A stretch of 64,000 nt of DNA. Source: Ophiobolus disseminans. Taxonomy: Eukaryota > Ascomycota > Dothideomycetes > Pleosporales > Phaeosphaeriaceae. The stretch spans positions 1,184,178 to 1,248,177 of the forward strand of contig MU006228.1 of assembly GCA_010093685.1 (NCBI GenBank). Reading direction: 5' to 3'. A model generated the notes under the pieces. That model was not told the DNA's origin. It saw only the letters and a program-made list of their open reading frames with translations, and did no database searches. How positions within the stretch are numbered: position 1 is the first letter of the stretch; each line of letters starts with the position of its first letter. The translations under genes and the position numbers were made by a program. Below, piece by piece: positions 43,778 through 54,075 of this stretch.

Positions 43778-44594
43778 ATGTTCTCTTCGCTGCTTACCCT
43801 CACACTTCTCGCCACCAGCGCGACGGCACATTTCCACCTCAACTTCCCCACATGGCGCGGCGATTCGTACAGCAGCGCGGACGCCCAGTGGAAATACCCA
43901 TGCGCCGGCTTCAATGCGACGACTGATGCTGCGAACCGTACGCAATGGCCGTTGACAGGTGGCAGTGTGGTGTTCAACGGTACCCATCCGTGGGCCTTTA
44001 CATATGTCAATCTGGCGCTGGGAAGCACGGGCGGTAGTTTCAACATCACGCTTGTGCCGGGCTTCAATCAGACTGGCAAGGGCTTGTTTTGCTTCAAGGT
44101 ATGTGATTTCTGGAGGAAGGATGTATGGTAGATGCTAATGAGGGATAGGAAACCGGTCGCGCACGTCTCGAAGAAGGACTGAAACTTGCTGGTTACAGTG
44201 GTCTTGGCGATCAGCGGCTCAACGGTCTTGATGCTACAGTCCAAGTTATCCAACTCGGTGAGCGTGGAAGTGCTTTGTACAACGTAAGTTCCTTCTCCCT
44301 CCCATGCCTCCTCATCACCCAATTTCCTCTCATCCGTATCCTCATCCCAAACCCATGCTGACCCCCTCTCCCCAGTGCGCAGACGTCCGCTTCAACTCCT
44401 CCGCCCAACTCCTCGCCGACGACCAATGCAAAAACGACACGGGCATCGGTGCCGCCACCATCGGAAACCTACAAGCAGCAAACAGCACATCGGGTGGGCC
44501 CGCGCCGGCTACGAGCTCAGGTATCGCAACCTCCCTAGGTCCGGCGGCAGGAACGGGATTATTTGCTGCGGTGTTGGCTTGGGGACTGTTGTAG
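43778..44594 (+). CDS. GPI-anchored copper protein of the BIM1-like / X325 family
   Basis: Three exons, 43778-44098, 44149-44283 and 44376-44594, with introns of 50 and 92 nt, give 224 residues. The signal peptide MFSSLLTLTLLATSATA is followed directly by HFHLNFPTWRG: the mature N-terminal His is the copper ligand of LPMO-like X325 proteins. Conserved pieces include YPCAGFNATTDAANRTQWPL and CADVRFNSSAQLLADDQCKN. A Ser/Gly/Ala-rich linker and a C-terminal hydrophobic stretch (GLFAAVLAWGLL) fit a GPI anchor. Family members act in copper homeostasis at the cell surface (fungal Bim1) rather than in polysaccharide cleavage. Several N-glycosylation sites (NAT, NGT, NIT, NQT) are visible. Confidence 0.88.
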
Positions 44595-45678
44595 GTCATA
44601 GATGGCGTTGGGAAAGACATGGGGATTAAGGGGGAAATTGATGATTGAGGCGAGCTAGGAAGATACCATTTGATATGCAACGTATTCACGCTCTTACTTG
44701 TTTCATGTCTCAGTCGCTTCGGACTGGAATGCATGTTACGTTTTCTCCTTGCTCCAAAGGTACTATGCCCACCCCTTCAACTCCTCCCCATCACAGCCTA
44801 AACTATCTAATGCCCCGCGCTGCACTCCTACAATCGACGAGAGCAAGCACGCGCATTATTCCAAAAAGCAAGGCCAGCGCCTGAAAGATGGGCACATGAC
44901 ATCGAAACACTACACGGCGGCGACTAGTACGATGTCATCCGGCCCGTAGATTATCATGGGCGTTGGAACATGCTCTTCTAACCGTGAGTTAATAGTATCT
45001 TGGAGTCTGAAGTTGGAGTGCTGTATGGCTGGTCACACGCCGAGAATGGGAGATGCGTACGACCTGAGGGGTTCTGTTGTATTTGAACAGCACTGGAGGG
45101 GGTGTCTTTGGGGGTGGTGAGGATATATTGCTTGATGCTCGATGTGGTAGGCGGCGCTATGACGAGGGTTAGAGAGGTGGGTCTAGGGCGGCGGATGGTG
45201 GCAATACAGACAGTGTCGATAATATGTTAAATATCTAGGAGCGAAGAGCGACGGATTTTGGAAACGCGAGGTTTTGAAGTATATTCGCGTATCGGTTGGG
45301 GTGGGCACCTTGTTGCGTGCAAGAAGCCTTGAGCGAAGCATCTTCCCAAGCCTACTGCGGCGATGAAGCTCGGAAATTCGATCTCTCGGAAGTTTTGTAG
45401 TTCACTAAAAGTTTTCTGGACCTTCGCGCAACGCCGTACAAAGTAGCCAACTTTGAGCGTCTGCCTGATCTACTGATATGCTCCTAGCGGCTTTGTTCTT
45501 AGTTAGCAATCGGTCCCTGACGTGACCACCTGATCTAATGACTGTTGATCGTCGTACCAGCAGCAATCAATATCAGGATTATATGGTGGTAGTGATGCTG
45601 ACTGGCTTCTACCGTCATAGGCCTTCCTTCCTCACGCCCAGAACAAACTCGTAACTGCCACACATCCCACAAGCAGCT
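44595..45678. other. Intergenic
   Basis: No supported gene in 1.1 kb. Confidence 0.5.
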
Positions 45679-45984
45679 ATGACTCGCGCCGAATACGATT
45701 ACCACTTAGCCCGCATCCACGCATTTTTCGAAGACAGCTCCACCCGCCCGCTGACCTCAGATGACTACACCACAAGTCGCCAGCTCATCGATGCCATCGA
45801 AAAGCATGAAAACAGCGACCAAATCCTTCTTGCCACGGCTCGCGCGCGCATGATGCTTGATTTTGGCGTCACGCAGAAACACCTCGATTATTTGGATTAC
45901 GAGACGTGGTGTTTTGAACTTGGCGTAGAGGAACCGGAGAAGCTGAAGATTGATGCAGGTGGGTATGATGCTTTAAGCCAGTAG
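45679..45984 (+). CDS. Small hypothetical protein
   Basis: 101 residues, starting MTRAEYDYHLARIHAFFEDS. It is acidic and mainly helical by composition, with no signal peptide or membrane segment. Codon use is like the neighbours (C-ending codons). The ATG follows a pyrimidine/AC-rich leader. I recognise no family. Confidence 0.55.
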   Translation: MTRAEYDYHLARIHAFFEDSSTRPLTSDDYTTSRQLIDAIEKHENSDQILLATARARMMLDFGVTQKHLDYLDYETWCFELGVEEPEKLKIDAGGYDALSQ

Positions 45985-46112
45985 CAACTGCACGTGCTCG
46001 AGTATCAGAAACAAGACATCTACATAGAAGGGTGTCAATACAGCTAGCAACGCATAATTTGTTTCACACTCCATTAAGTACATATGAAGTACATCCCCCA
46101 CTCCTACGTACA

Positions 46113-48110
46113 CTACGCCATCCCATCTCCCCAGTCCTCTCGAATCATCTCACTCCCCTTCTCGGCTACCATGTAAATACTCGCCAGGATATTGGCATCC
46201 GGAAGCACAGGCACAATGCTGCAATCTATAACCCTCAGCCCATCAACACCATACACCCTCAGCCTGCTATCCACAACACCCCCATCTGCCAACGGCAGCA
46301 TCTGATTTGTGCCGGTCGCATGCCAATTCGGAATTGTATTCGCTCTGATGTACGCAAGAATCGCATCATCGTCCTTGTCAGCGACTGCCGCGCCGGGACT
46401 CACTTCTCCCGCGTTCGGCCCGATGGTGAAGCGCGACAACGCTGGATGGCGCAGGATGGCGCGTAGGTATTTGAACGACGCGATGCCGATGGCGGCGTCG
46501 GTGGGGTCGGCGTAGTAGTTGCTGTTGATGAGCGGACTGTCGGACATGGATGCACTGCGCAGATTCACGGTGCCCCGGGATAGCTGCACCATACTTGATG
46601 CCGTGACGGAGATGTACGACTCGTTTGGTAGGGGTGCCCAATAAGGCGTCGGAATCCAGGGATACCACACACTCTCAAATAAATACTCAATGTGTGTTTG
46701 GTTCGCGAGGCCCGCGTCAATGACGGCTTGAGCGCCGATGTCGCGTAATTGCTGCTCTGTGAGCTTTTGGAAGCCGTTCGTCACGCCTGACGGAGCTGTA
46801 TATTGCCCCGTAAGGTTCTGGTAAAACGCCGTTTGGGCGGCGCGCAGGTTTTGCGGCGTGCGCGACATGTCTGTCGTGGAAGCGTTGTCCTGCGCGCGCG
46901 CCATGATGCTGAATACCGAGTGGTCGTTTAGATTGCGACCGACGTTCTCGTTCACGACGACGGGCTCGATGCCGACTTTCTTCAGTTCGTCGGCTGGGCC
47001 GATACCCGAGATCATGAGGAGCTGCGGCGAGTGGAAGGCGCCCATGCTGACGATGACTTCGTTTCGTGCTCGAGCTTGGCTGACGAAGCCGGTGAGCTGG
47101 TTGATGTAACTGACGCCGATGGCGCGGGGTCTGCTAGTGGAGTTTGTCGAGCTGCTCATGACGATGCCAGTGACTGGCGCATCATGCAGCACCCTGAGGT
47201 TCGTTCGGTTGCGAGCTTGCTTGTAGAAGCTGTCGTAACTCGAGCTTCGTCGGAGCCTATCGTTGACCGTGACTGTTCCATGCTTGACACCCACGCCGTC
47301 TCCGAGGTTGAGATCTTCGACGACTGGTATGTTCGCCGCTTCGCTGCATGCAATGACGAACCCATCGGTAGACGGCGGAACGTATCCCTGGAAACCCAGC
47401 TCAAGTGGCCCTTCGCCGTACGCATCGGCATCGAAGGTCTTGTAGTTCTGGCTGAAAACCGAAAGCTCCGGCCTTGAGGTGGGCGCGTTCAGCTTCGTAC
47501 TCTTCTTGAATAGTCGATACACATCGTTCCAGCCCCATCCGGGATTTCCCAGCTCGGCCCACTGGTCGTATATGCTGGCTGAGCCTCGCGCATAGTAGAG
47601 ACCATTGGTCGTGCTAGACCCACCAAGGGTTCGCCCGCGGAGGTATTGCAAGGTGCGATTGTTCAAATGCTTCTGAGGCGTGGTAAGAAGACCCCAATCG
47701 AGTACGCTGCCTTTGATGAACTGGTTGCCACCAGGTGATTCGTATGCTAGGACCTGTTCAGGACTGGGGCCAGCTTCGAGTACCAGTACAGAAAAGCGGC
47801 CAGACTCGGTGAGACGGTTAGCTAGGACTAGGCCAGCTGTTCCTCCTGCATGTTGTTAGTTGAGTGTTCAGATTCTTCGAACAGTGACCTTGAGTTGAAA
47901 CATACCACCTGCGACGATGAAGTCGTACTCCTCGTTAAAGACTGGTTCCTCCTCTGCACCTCCTTGAGCAGGGTGCTCTCCTGGACCTTGACGTTTCGCG
48001 AACTGGGAGTTGTGAAGATTGTATGTTGGCCATGCGGAGGCTATTCCGACCAAAGACGAGAGCGCAAGCAAAGTGTATGTAGACGCATGGGCAACGGTGA
48101 GGTACCTCAT
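46113..48110 (-). CDS. Secreted GMC-family FAD oxidoreductase (AA3 type)
   Basis: Two exons, 48110-47906 and 47845-46113, with a 60-nt intron (GTATGT...CTAACAACATGCAG), give 645 residues. The signal peptide MRYLTVAHASTYTLLALSSL...IASA is followed by a low-complexity spacer and the FAD-binding YDFIVAGGGTAGLVLANRL, which is completed across the splice. RGRTLGGSSTTNGLYYARG and GAFHSPQLLMISGIGP are the two GMC signatures. NWHATGTNQM carries the catalytic His, and DCSIVPVLPDANILASIYM ends the domain. The family oxidises alcohols, sugars or aryl alcohols extracellularly, producing hydrogen peroxide or reduced quinones. The substrate cannot be read from sequence. Confidence 0.92.
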
Positions 48111-49165
48111 CTTGAAACCTCACGTGTTCTTTCTCCAATCACAAGGAAATGATGCTCAGAAGGGCTTCCGAAAAACTCAGGCCACGATGTGTAGAATCAA
48201 GGTATACTGCCTTGAAGCAAGCTGAAGATACGACGAGTGTGGTGACAGCGATTACATCTCTTTATACCAAGCTCTCCGCACCGTCAGAGTGGTCCGAATC
48301 AAGGTAAAAAAAGGCCAAGACCTTAGGCGTAGGCTTCCTACGCCTTGGTGCAGGCGGCGGCATGCCGACGTCGACCAAACAAGCCAAAGTAACTCAGGGC
48401 CTGCTGTCAGCCACGCCGAGAGTGCCGGATGGGATGAGTCGGGACGACTGCGCCAAAGCGGGCGATGCTCGAAGTCTGTGTTTTCGGAAACACTCGGTGT
48501 GGAGGATGTTTGTTCCTTACGAGGAGGCTGTAGTACATGTCCGGTGAAGGCAATTGGCACGGCGCGTGTGTATCCTCGCACGGTGGTGGACTTTTCCAAG
48601 CCAAGGCAGAATCGTCATTGCCGAGCCTGGGGTTACGCGAGATCGCGGCTCAAGGTCGATCTACGTACCCAGAAGTAAGCATGCCCAGCACGTCGGGCCG
48701 GAACTAGCAAATGTAAAAAATGTTGATGGTACAAATGACAGGTGCCAATGCGATGGCTTCAGGGGCGTTCTCCGGAAGTGCGGGGAAGCTAAGCCACGGC
48801 TGAATTCGCTAGTTGCAAGCGCTTCGCAGCATATCGGTATCGATAACATTACCTGACCGTGTCAATCTTCCTCAAGGCTGCTCACCAAGGCACGACACCG
48901 AGATTCATCTCTGCCGTATATTGATTTGTGTCGTTGTTGTCCTTTCACCTCATGACATTCAAAGATGAGCTGAATTTGCTATCGGGCTACTTGTGTTTGC
49001 CCTGATTTCCCATTTGTCGGCTTCGTGGTGTGGATTGCTTGGTTTGAGGAAATGCAAGTCTTTGCAAGGTGCAAGTGGTCTTGTCGCGAGTATTCAAAAT
49101 GAAGAACGGAGCGTTCCTCACGTCAGCCGCCTAATTGCAAGCCTGCGCTAGGGGCAGCCCCCACC
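48111..49165. other. Intergenic between GMC gene and NACHT relic
   Basis: No supported gene. The left part must hold the GMC promoter. No repeat recognised. Confidence 0.45.
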
Positions 49166-50726
49166 GTGGCCTATCTACGCGGTTATTCCTTTTACGATCA
49201 TCATGCCCCAGAGACACGCGAGGTCTGCTCAGCGATCCACACCATAGACCCTCTCTCCGCCGTCGGATTGATCGCAAGCGCCGTCCAGATCGCCGATGCA
49301 TCATTCAAGATCGTAAAGGCGCTGGACACGATCAAGGACGGAGCCAAGGATCGGCGCAGGGAGATTGTCGCGAAGATTGAACGGCTGAAGAGTTCTATCG
49401 TATTGGTTAGCGAGCAGGCAAATCTCGCATTGTCCCAAGAAATGCGCGACGAGGTGTTGGCCATCAAAAAGACCGTTGACAAGAGTCACTTTAAAGAGGT
49501 TATGGACTAGTTGTCACCGCTCAACTTTCGCTAGAAGCAAGAAACTATCACGGCATCACCGAGCACAGGGTCGTGGTTCTTTTCCAGCGAGGAGTTCCAA
49601 TTATGGCATACAGGCGACGATCAGATGTTGTGGTGTCATAGCATTCCCGGGGCTGGCAAGACCTTCCTTGCGTGGAGTGCGGTGGATGAGCTGCGCAGGA
49701 GTCACTAATCCGATGGCGCGCTTGTCCTCATCGCCTTTTGCAGCTTCGATTCAGCCGATTCCCAGTCCATCGATAACCTTGTTGCCAGTCTTCTTAAGCA
49801 GATTGCTCAGATGCAAGTATCGATTCCAATGGGGGTCGAAGGGTTGTTCAAGAAACACCACGGAAGCGAAACAGGGCCGAGACTAGATGAAGTACCGGAT
49901 CTAATAGACGCTGCAATGGCGAAGGCACCAAATACGTTCATCCTGCTAGATGCACTAGATGAGTTGGACAACGATCACAAGTGAACGAGATTGCTAGATA
50001 CGCTCTTTAAGCTGAAAAGTAAACCGAAGATTATACTAACGTCGAGGAACCTCGAAAGCATCGCGAAGCGCTTCGGCGACGCAATGCATCACGTCTATTG
50101 CCACGGCTGTTCAAAAAACGACATGTAGATCTATAATCACTGCAAAGAGTGCGGTGATCTTGATTACTGCGAGGACTGCTTGAATGAGGCAGGCTGTTCC
50201 GCACATATCATAGTGAAACAACTCAGCAGCATCCAGCTGCGTATAGTAGCACAGCCCGAGGACATGGAAAAGTATCTTAACTAGCAGATCGAAGTAGAGG
50301 AGGACATGCGCTAGATCTTGAGTCGACAATCACAACTGCGGCGCCCAGGTGCTTGAGACAATCGTCGACAACGCAAAGGACATATTCCTACTCGCCAGAC
50401 TGCATATAGACGCTTTAGTATACTGCCTGACACCACGCGAAATACAACATGCGTTGCATACACTTTCGATTGAGATTAATGCCACGCATGACAATGCCAT
50501 GGCGCGTATAGAGAAGCTTAGCGTTAACCGACAAAAACCGGTGAAGAAACTACTCATGTGGGCTTCATATGCGCGACGACAGATAACTGTTCGGGAGCTG
50601 AAGCATGCGACTGCCATTTCTCGCGGAGCTCATGATATCCACCCGGACACGATAATAAGCGCTAAAATGTTGACGTCGCGAAGCGCCGGTCTTGCTATCA
50701 TCGATAAGAACGAGTATATGTGCTGA
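49166..50726 (+). pseudogene. NACHT NTPase (fungal NLR-like) gene killed by RIP-like stops
   Basis: One frame runs through almost the whole length. The N-terminal module DPLSAVGLIASAVQIADASF is typical of fungal STAND proteins. It is followed by Walker A CHSIPGAGKTFLAW (about 49640), Walker B FILLDALDELDN (about 49940), a ZZ-like cysteine cluster YNHCKECGDLDYCEDC and the post-NACHT block IFLLARLHIDALVYCLTPRE with RRQITVRELKHATAIS. In-frame stops at 49508, 49532, 49706, 49982, 50126, 50282 and 50312 (TAG, TAG, TAA, TGA, TAG, TAG, TAG) are all one C-to-T or G-to-A step from a sense codon. A single frameshift lies near 50350. Live relatives trigger regulated cell death on non-self recognition. 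No ankyrin or WD repeats follow, so the C-terminus is lost or was never present. Confidence 0.85.
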
Positions 50727-51011
50727 ACACACGAAACTACTAAGAATTACTTATATCTAGGTTTTAATTAGTGCGTTAGCAAGGTCTGTAGGGGTGCTAG
50801 GAGCTAACAAGACACTATATTTTTGCTTAGATTTAAGCTTTAGTACGCGCTTTTTCTACCTAATAAAGTACTACTACTATTTACGCATTTATATCCTTCA
50901 TTCTAGCTCTTTTATAGTAGTTTACTATAATAAAAATTAAGTAACCTAGATTGATAGAAGTAGCACTAGATAATAGAGAAGGAACGTAAGGAGATTTAAT
51001 TATAGGCTTAG
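50727..51011. other. AT-rich degraded DNA
   Basis: Strongly AT rich, with no gene and no recognised element; consistent with heavily mutated repeat. Confidence 0.5.
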
Positions 51012-51079
51012 TGTAAGGGGCCAGGCTGAAGACAGCAGGAAGGCTAGGTTAAACAGAGATGAATTCGATAGAGTCTATC

Positions 51080-51271
51080 TGTGATGGGTTAGACCCATGC
51101 AGGACCTACTAGTGGGTTTAAGAGCGGCGCAGTCACGCCTTACATGTCTTTATGCTGTATAAATATCGACTACGCAAGTTGATTACCGTTGATTTAACTT
51201 GTGCCTGCCTTTTGGCTAGGGTTAGTGCATGTAGTCGTGCCTATTTCCTTTTTAAGGTTTAACCCCTTACA
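51080..51271 (+). repeat. 5' LTR of the TRIM
   Basis: 192 bp, TGTGATGGGTTAGACC to AACCCCTTACA. Same length as the 3' copy. Confidence 0.85.
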
Positions 51272-51405
51272 TTTTGAATCAACACCCTTAGGTCTAAAGT
51301 TCGATTCTAGCTCTAGCCAGTCACTTTAGATTACACCGTCAAGAGACTAGTAGGGGCAAGCAGTATGTTCACGTACCCTACTAGTGCGAGCTAAGTAAGG
51401 GGTAA

Positions 51406-51597
51406 TGTAATAGGTTAGACCTATGCAGGACCCACTAGTAGGTTTAAGAGCGGCGCAGTTACGCCTTACATGTCTTTATGCTGCATAAATATCAACTACG
51501 CAAGTTAATTACCGTTGATTTAACTTGTGCCTGCCTTTTGGCTAGGGTTAGTGCATGTAGTCGTGCCTATTTCCTTTTTAAGGTTTAACCCCTTACA
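51406..51597 (+). repeat. 3' LTR of the TRIM
   Basis: 192 bp, TGTAATAGGTTAGACC to AACCCCTTACA. Confidence 0.85.
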
Positions 51598-51729
51598 CTA
51601 TCTAGAGCCAGAGAGCAGGCTAACTCTATAGCAGACTGCTAGCTTCTAGAAGTTTCTACATACATTAGTATTTGTTAGCTGTTAGAAGAATATATCTTGT
51701 TCTAGCTAGTTCTAGGACATTCATAACTA

Positions 51730-52101
51730 GGCTGGTAAATTGGGTCTCCACATCGGGAAGCTAAAATCGCAATATCTCTACGAGTACCCAACCAAATTAG
51801 ACAATCTATAGTGATTTTTGTAGCCCTAATGTAGCTCTATAATTTCGCTATAAAATATTCTGTGATAAGTTTAGTATTGTAAAAGTTATTTAGGTACCCA
51901 AATCTGAAACATTGGGTCTCCAAATAAAACTCCAAACCCAAATAGCTTTTGCGGTATTGGATGTATAACAAAATACTATATAACAAGATTATAGACCTGT
52001 ACTAGGGCTACAAAAAATACTATAGATCGTCTAATTTGGCTGAGTACTCGTAGAGATATTGCGGTTTTAGCTACCCGATGTAGAGACCCAATTTACCAGC
52101 C
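51730..52101. mobile_element. MITE with long inverted repeats and TA duplication (372 bp)
   Basis: Begins GGCTGGTAAATTGGGTCTC and ends with its reverse complement, flanked by TA on both sides (51728-51729 and 52102-52103). The inverted match continues for about 100 bp (for example CGAGTACCCAACCAAATTAG against CTAATTTGGCTGAGTACTCG), so the element is nearly one large hairpin. No coding sequence. Confidence 0.8.
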
Positions 52102-52103
52102 TA

Positions 52104-52292
52104 GGACTCTCCACATAGAACTCCGAACCTAAATAACTTTTGCAGTATTAGACTTATAACAAAACGCTATATCGCAAAATTATAGACCGATGCTGGGGCT
52201 ACAAGACAAGCCATAGATTGCCTAATTCGGTTCAGTACCCCTAGAGATATTGCGGTTTTAGCTACCCGATGTGGAGACCCAACTCACCAGCC
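52104..52292. mobile_element. Partial second MITE copy
   Basis: Repeats the right half of the MITE at 51730-52101 in direct orientation (ATTGCGGTTTTAGCTACCCG, GAGACCCAACTCACCAGCC) and ends at TA. The left inverted repeat is absent. Confidence 0.75.
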
Positions 52293-52763
52293 TACGCACG
52301 CGACGCGTTTGTGAAGACACTATAGACACCACAACAACCAGCCGCAATTCTATCGTCTTGCTCTAAGATATATGAATAAATCGCACGAAGGTTGAGTGCA
52401 TTTTACAGCCAATCACCATCCGTCGGAGCAGAACACCCTTGCCTAGCGCCTAGCTGGGCAATGCAACAGTAAGAGACCGCACAGCCGATGACTATGACGG
52501 CTGTACGATGTTCAGATTCTTGACATCGACATTGGTCAGCTCTTAGAGAGAGCATGCATCATTTGTCGCAGTTCATGTACTACACCATGAAGCCGTGTTG
52601 CCAGCAACGAATGGAAAGTTACGTAAGAGAGGAGCATGATCAGGGCCGAGGACTACACAGCTAACCCTATTCCAGTTGAGTCTTAGAGACTGTGGGCGAC
52701 TGTTACACATCGGCTCCGCGATGCAACTCATTGACTGTTCCCTAAACTAATGGCATCGCCTGC
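52293..52763. other. Unassigned stretch after the MITEs
   Basis: No gene or recognised repeat; forms the 3' flank of the DUF7580-like gene. Confidence 0.45.
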
Positions 52764-54075
52764 TCAAAACATATCTTGAATCCCGCGAAGAGGCACTAGA
52801 ACGTTTTGAGTAAACTCAGCCTTCCAGCTTTCGTTGCTGAGCGCACTTTCTACGTTTAGGCACCACCGAACTGCTTTGGCAAACTGCATACCACCGTGGT
52901 GTTCCATGCCGCGTGACCATTCTACAGCAGCTATGTAGTCCAGCAGTGTTGATGGCCGATCTTTTTCCGGAGATAATCGCTTCCGCTGAAGGCTATCTTC
53001 GAGTAGCCTGCCATAGCAAAGCTCCAGGAGCCGTGTTCCGAATCCCCTGATGGCATCGGCGGTTGTTGCGGTGGATCTCTCTACAAAGGTCTGTCGACAG
53101 AACGGGCTACTTAGCAGGGCGGATTGTGGTTCGCTTGGATCATGGAGAAAATGAATAGCTTCGCTTCGAAGATGGGTGTTCAGCCATGATGCAGCACTTG
53201 GTTGGAGGTAAGCTTTTGCGAGCGTAAAAGCCACCTGGTAGCGCCTTTGTAATGTAAGCCCTCGCGGACTGGATATAAGTTGCTTGAGGGTGATTGTGGG
53301 TGGAGGGCTGTGAATCATTGCATGTATGTAGGAGCCATCTGACTGCTGTAGCCTGGAGGTTTGAGGTTCCTGCTGCTGCCTCGCCGCTTTCACCTCGTCG
53401 CTACTTCGCAAAAGATCACGTAATCGATTGTTGGACTTCTCCAGCTTGTCGAAAATACGGATTCGAGTACTCTTTCGAGTCGTAAATAGAATGCGCTTCG
53501 CCTGGAACAACAGATTTGTCCGGCTCTGATGGGCATTAGCCTCTGAGTGGGGTGCAGTCCTCGAAAGATGAACATACCATCATGCCCTGCCGAGACGGGG
53601 TTTGTTCATGGACTTGGCTATGCTTGATCTGTCAGCTAGACGCCGTGCTATCTTGAACCAAACATACCTGTTGTACTTTGGCACGGAAATGAACGTCCTT
53701 GACTCCCACCTCTTTGCTCAACCGGTCAACCAGCTTATTGATCTTCTTCATGGTGTTCAAGAAGACTATGTAGCTTCTCGGGATTCGTTGTCTGAGTTTA
53801 TCGTCGAGCACTTTGTCATGCCATCCAGCTCCCGCCGGGTCAGCCAATAAAGCCTGCAGCTCATCCTCGGTGGAGACCACGGGTAACAGTAGTAACTCAA
53901 TAGTTTCCTGGAATAAGGACTGGTGAGCTAACAAGTCGTCTTCGCACTGCTGGTATGCATCCTCGATGTTCTTCCACTCTGTGGCCCCTTCCGCGGCAAT
54001 GCGATAGCCCTCTAGCGCATGGAGAAGTACTGGAAATGCACCAAGAACTAGGCCAGCGATCTCAAAACCACTCAT
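52764..54075 (-). CDS. DUF7580-like fungal protein (STAND/prion-inhibition-type N-terminus)
   Basis: Three exons, 54075-53668, 53628-53578 and 53525-52764, give 406 residues; introns of 39 nt (GTATGT...GCTGACAG) and 52 nt (GTATGT...GCCCATCAG) are both phase 0. The N-terminus MSGFEIAGLVLGAFPVLLHA is the glycine-spaced hydrophobic helix typical of HeLo-like and SesA-type fungal signalling domains. A helical bundle follows (DVHFRAKVQQ, FDKLEKSNNRLRDLL), then a C-terminal part with RRYQVAFTLAKAYLQPSAAS, FGTRLLELCYGRLLEDS and DYIAAVEWSRGMEHHGGMQF, as in DUF7580 proteins. A role in incompatibility or cell-death signalling is an inference. It is intact although 2 kb from RIP-damaged repeats. Confidence 0.72.

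Larger units (their letters stand above)
51080..51597 (+). mobile_element. TRIM (terminal-repeat retrotransposon in miniature), 518 bp
   Basis: Two direct repeats of 192 bp, 51080-51271 and 51406-51597, both TG...CA with TGTRAT...CTTACA ends, enclose only 134 bp. The element is flanked by CTATC on both sides (51075-51079 and 51598-51602). The two LTRs differ at about nine positions, all transitions. Each has the promoter-like TRTAAATATC. A purine-rich AAGTAAGGGGTAA directly precedes the 3' LTR (polypurine tract-like). The internal part has no coding capacity and contains the tRNA-arm-like GTTCGATTC. Confidence 0.88.
51012..51729 (-). mobile_element. LTR relic (family 2), split by a TRIM
   Basis: 51012-51079 and 51598-51729 together match the reverse complement of the LTR at 58124-58392 (shared GATGAATTCGATRGAGTCTA and CTAGAAGTTTCTACATACAT-like stretches). 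The left end is TGTAAGGGG; the right end is cut where the MITE begins. The TRIM at 51080-51597 is inserted at CTATC inside it. Confidence 0.75.

Noticed and set aside
51285..51330. tRNA-like sequence with GTTCGATTC inside the TRIM
   Set aside because: Only a T-arm-like stretch is visible; no acceptor stem or anticodon arm can be paired, so no tRNA gene is called.
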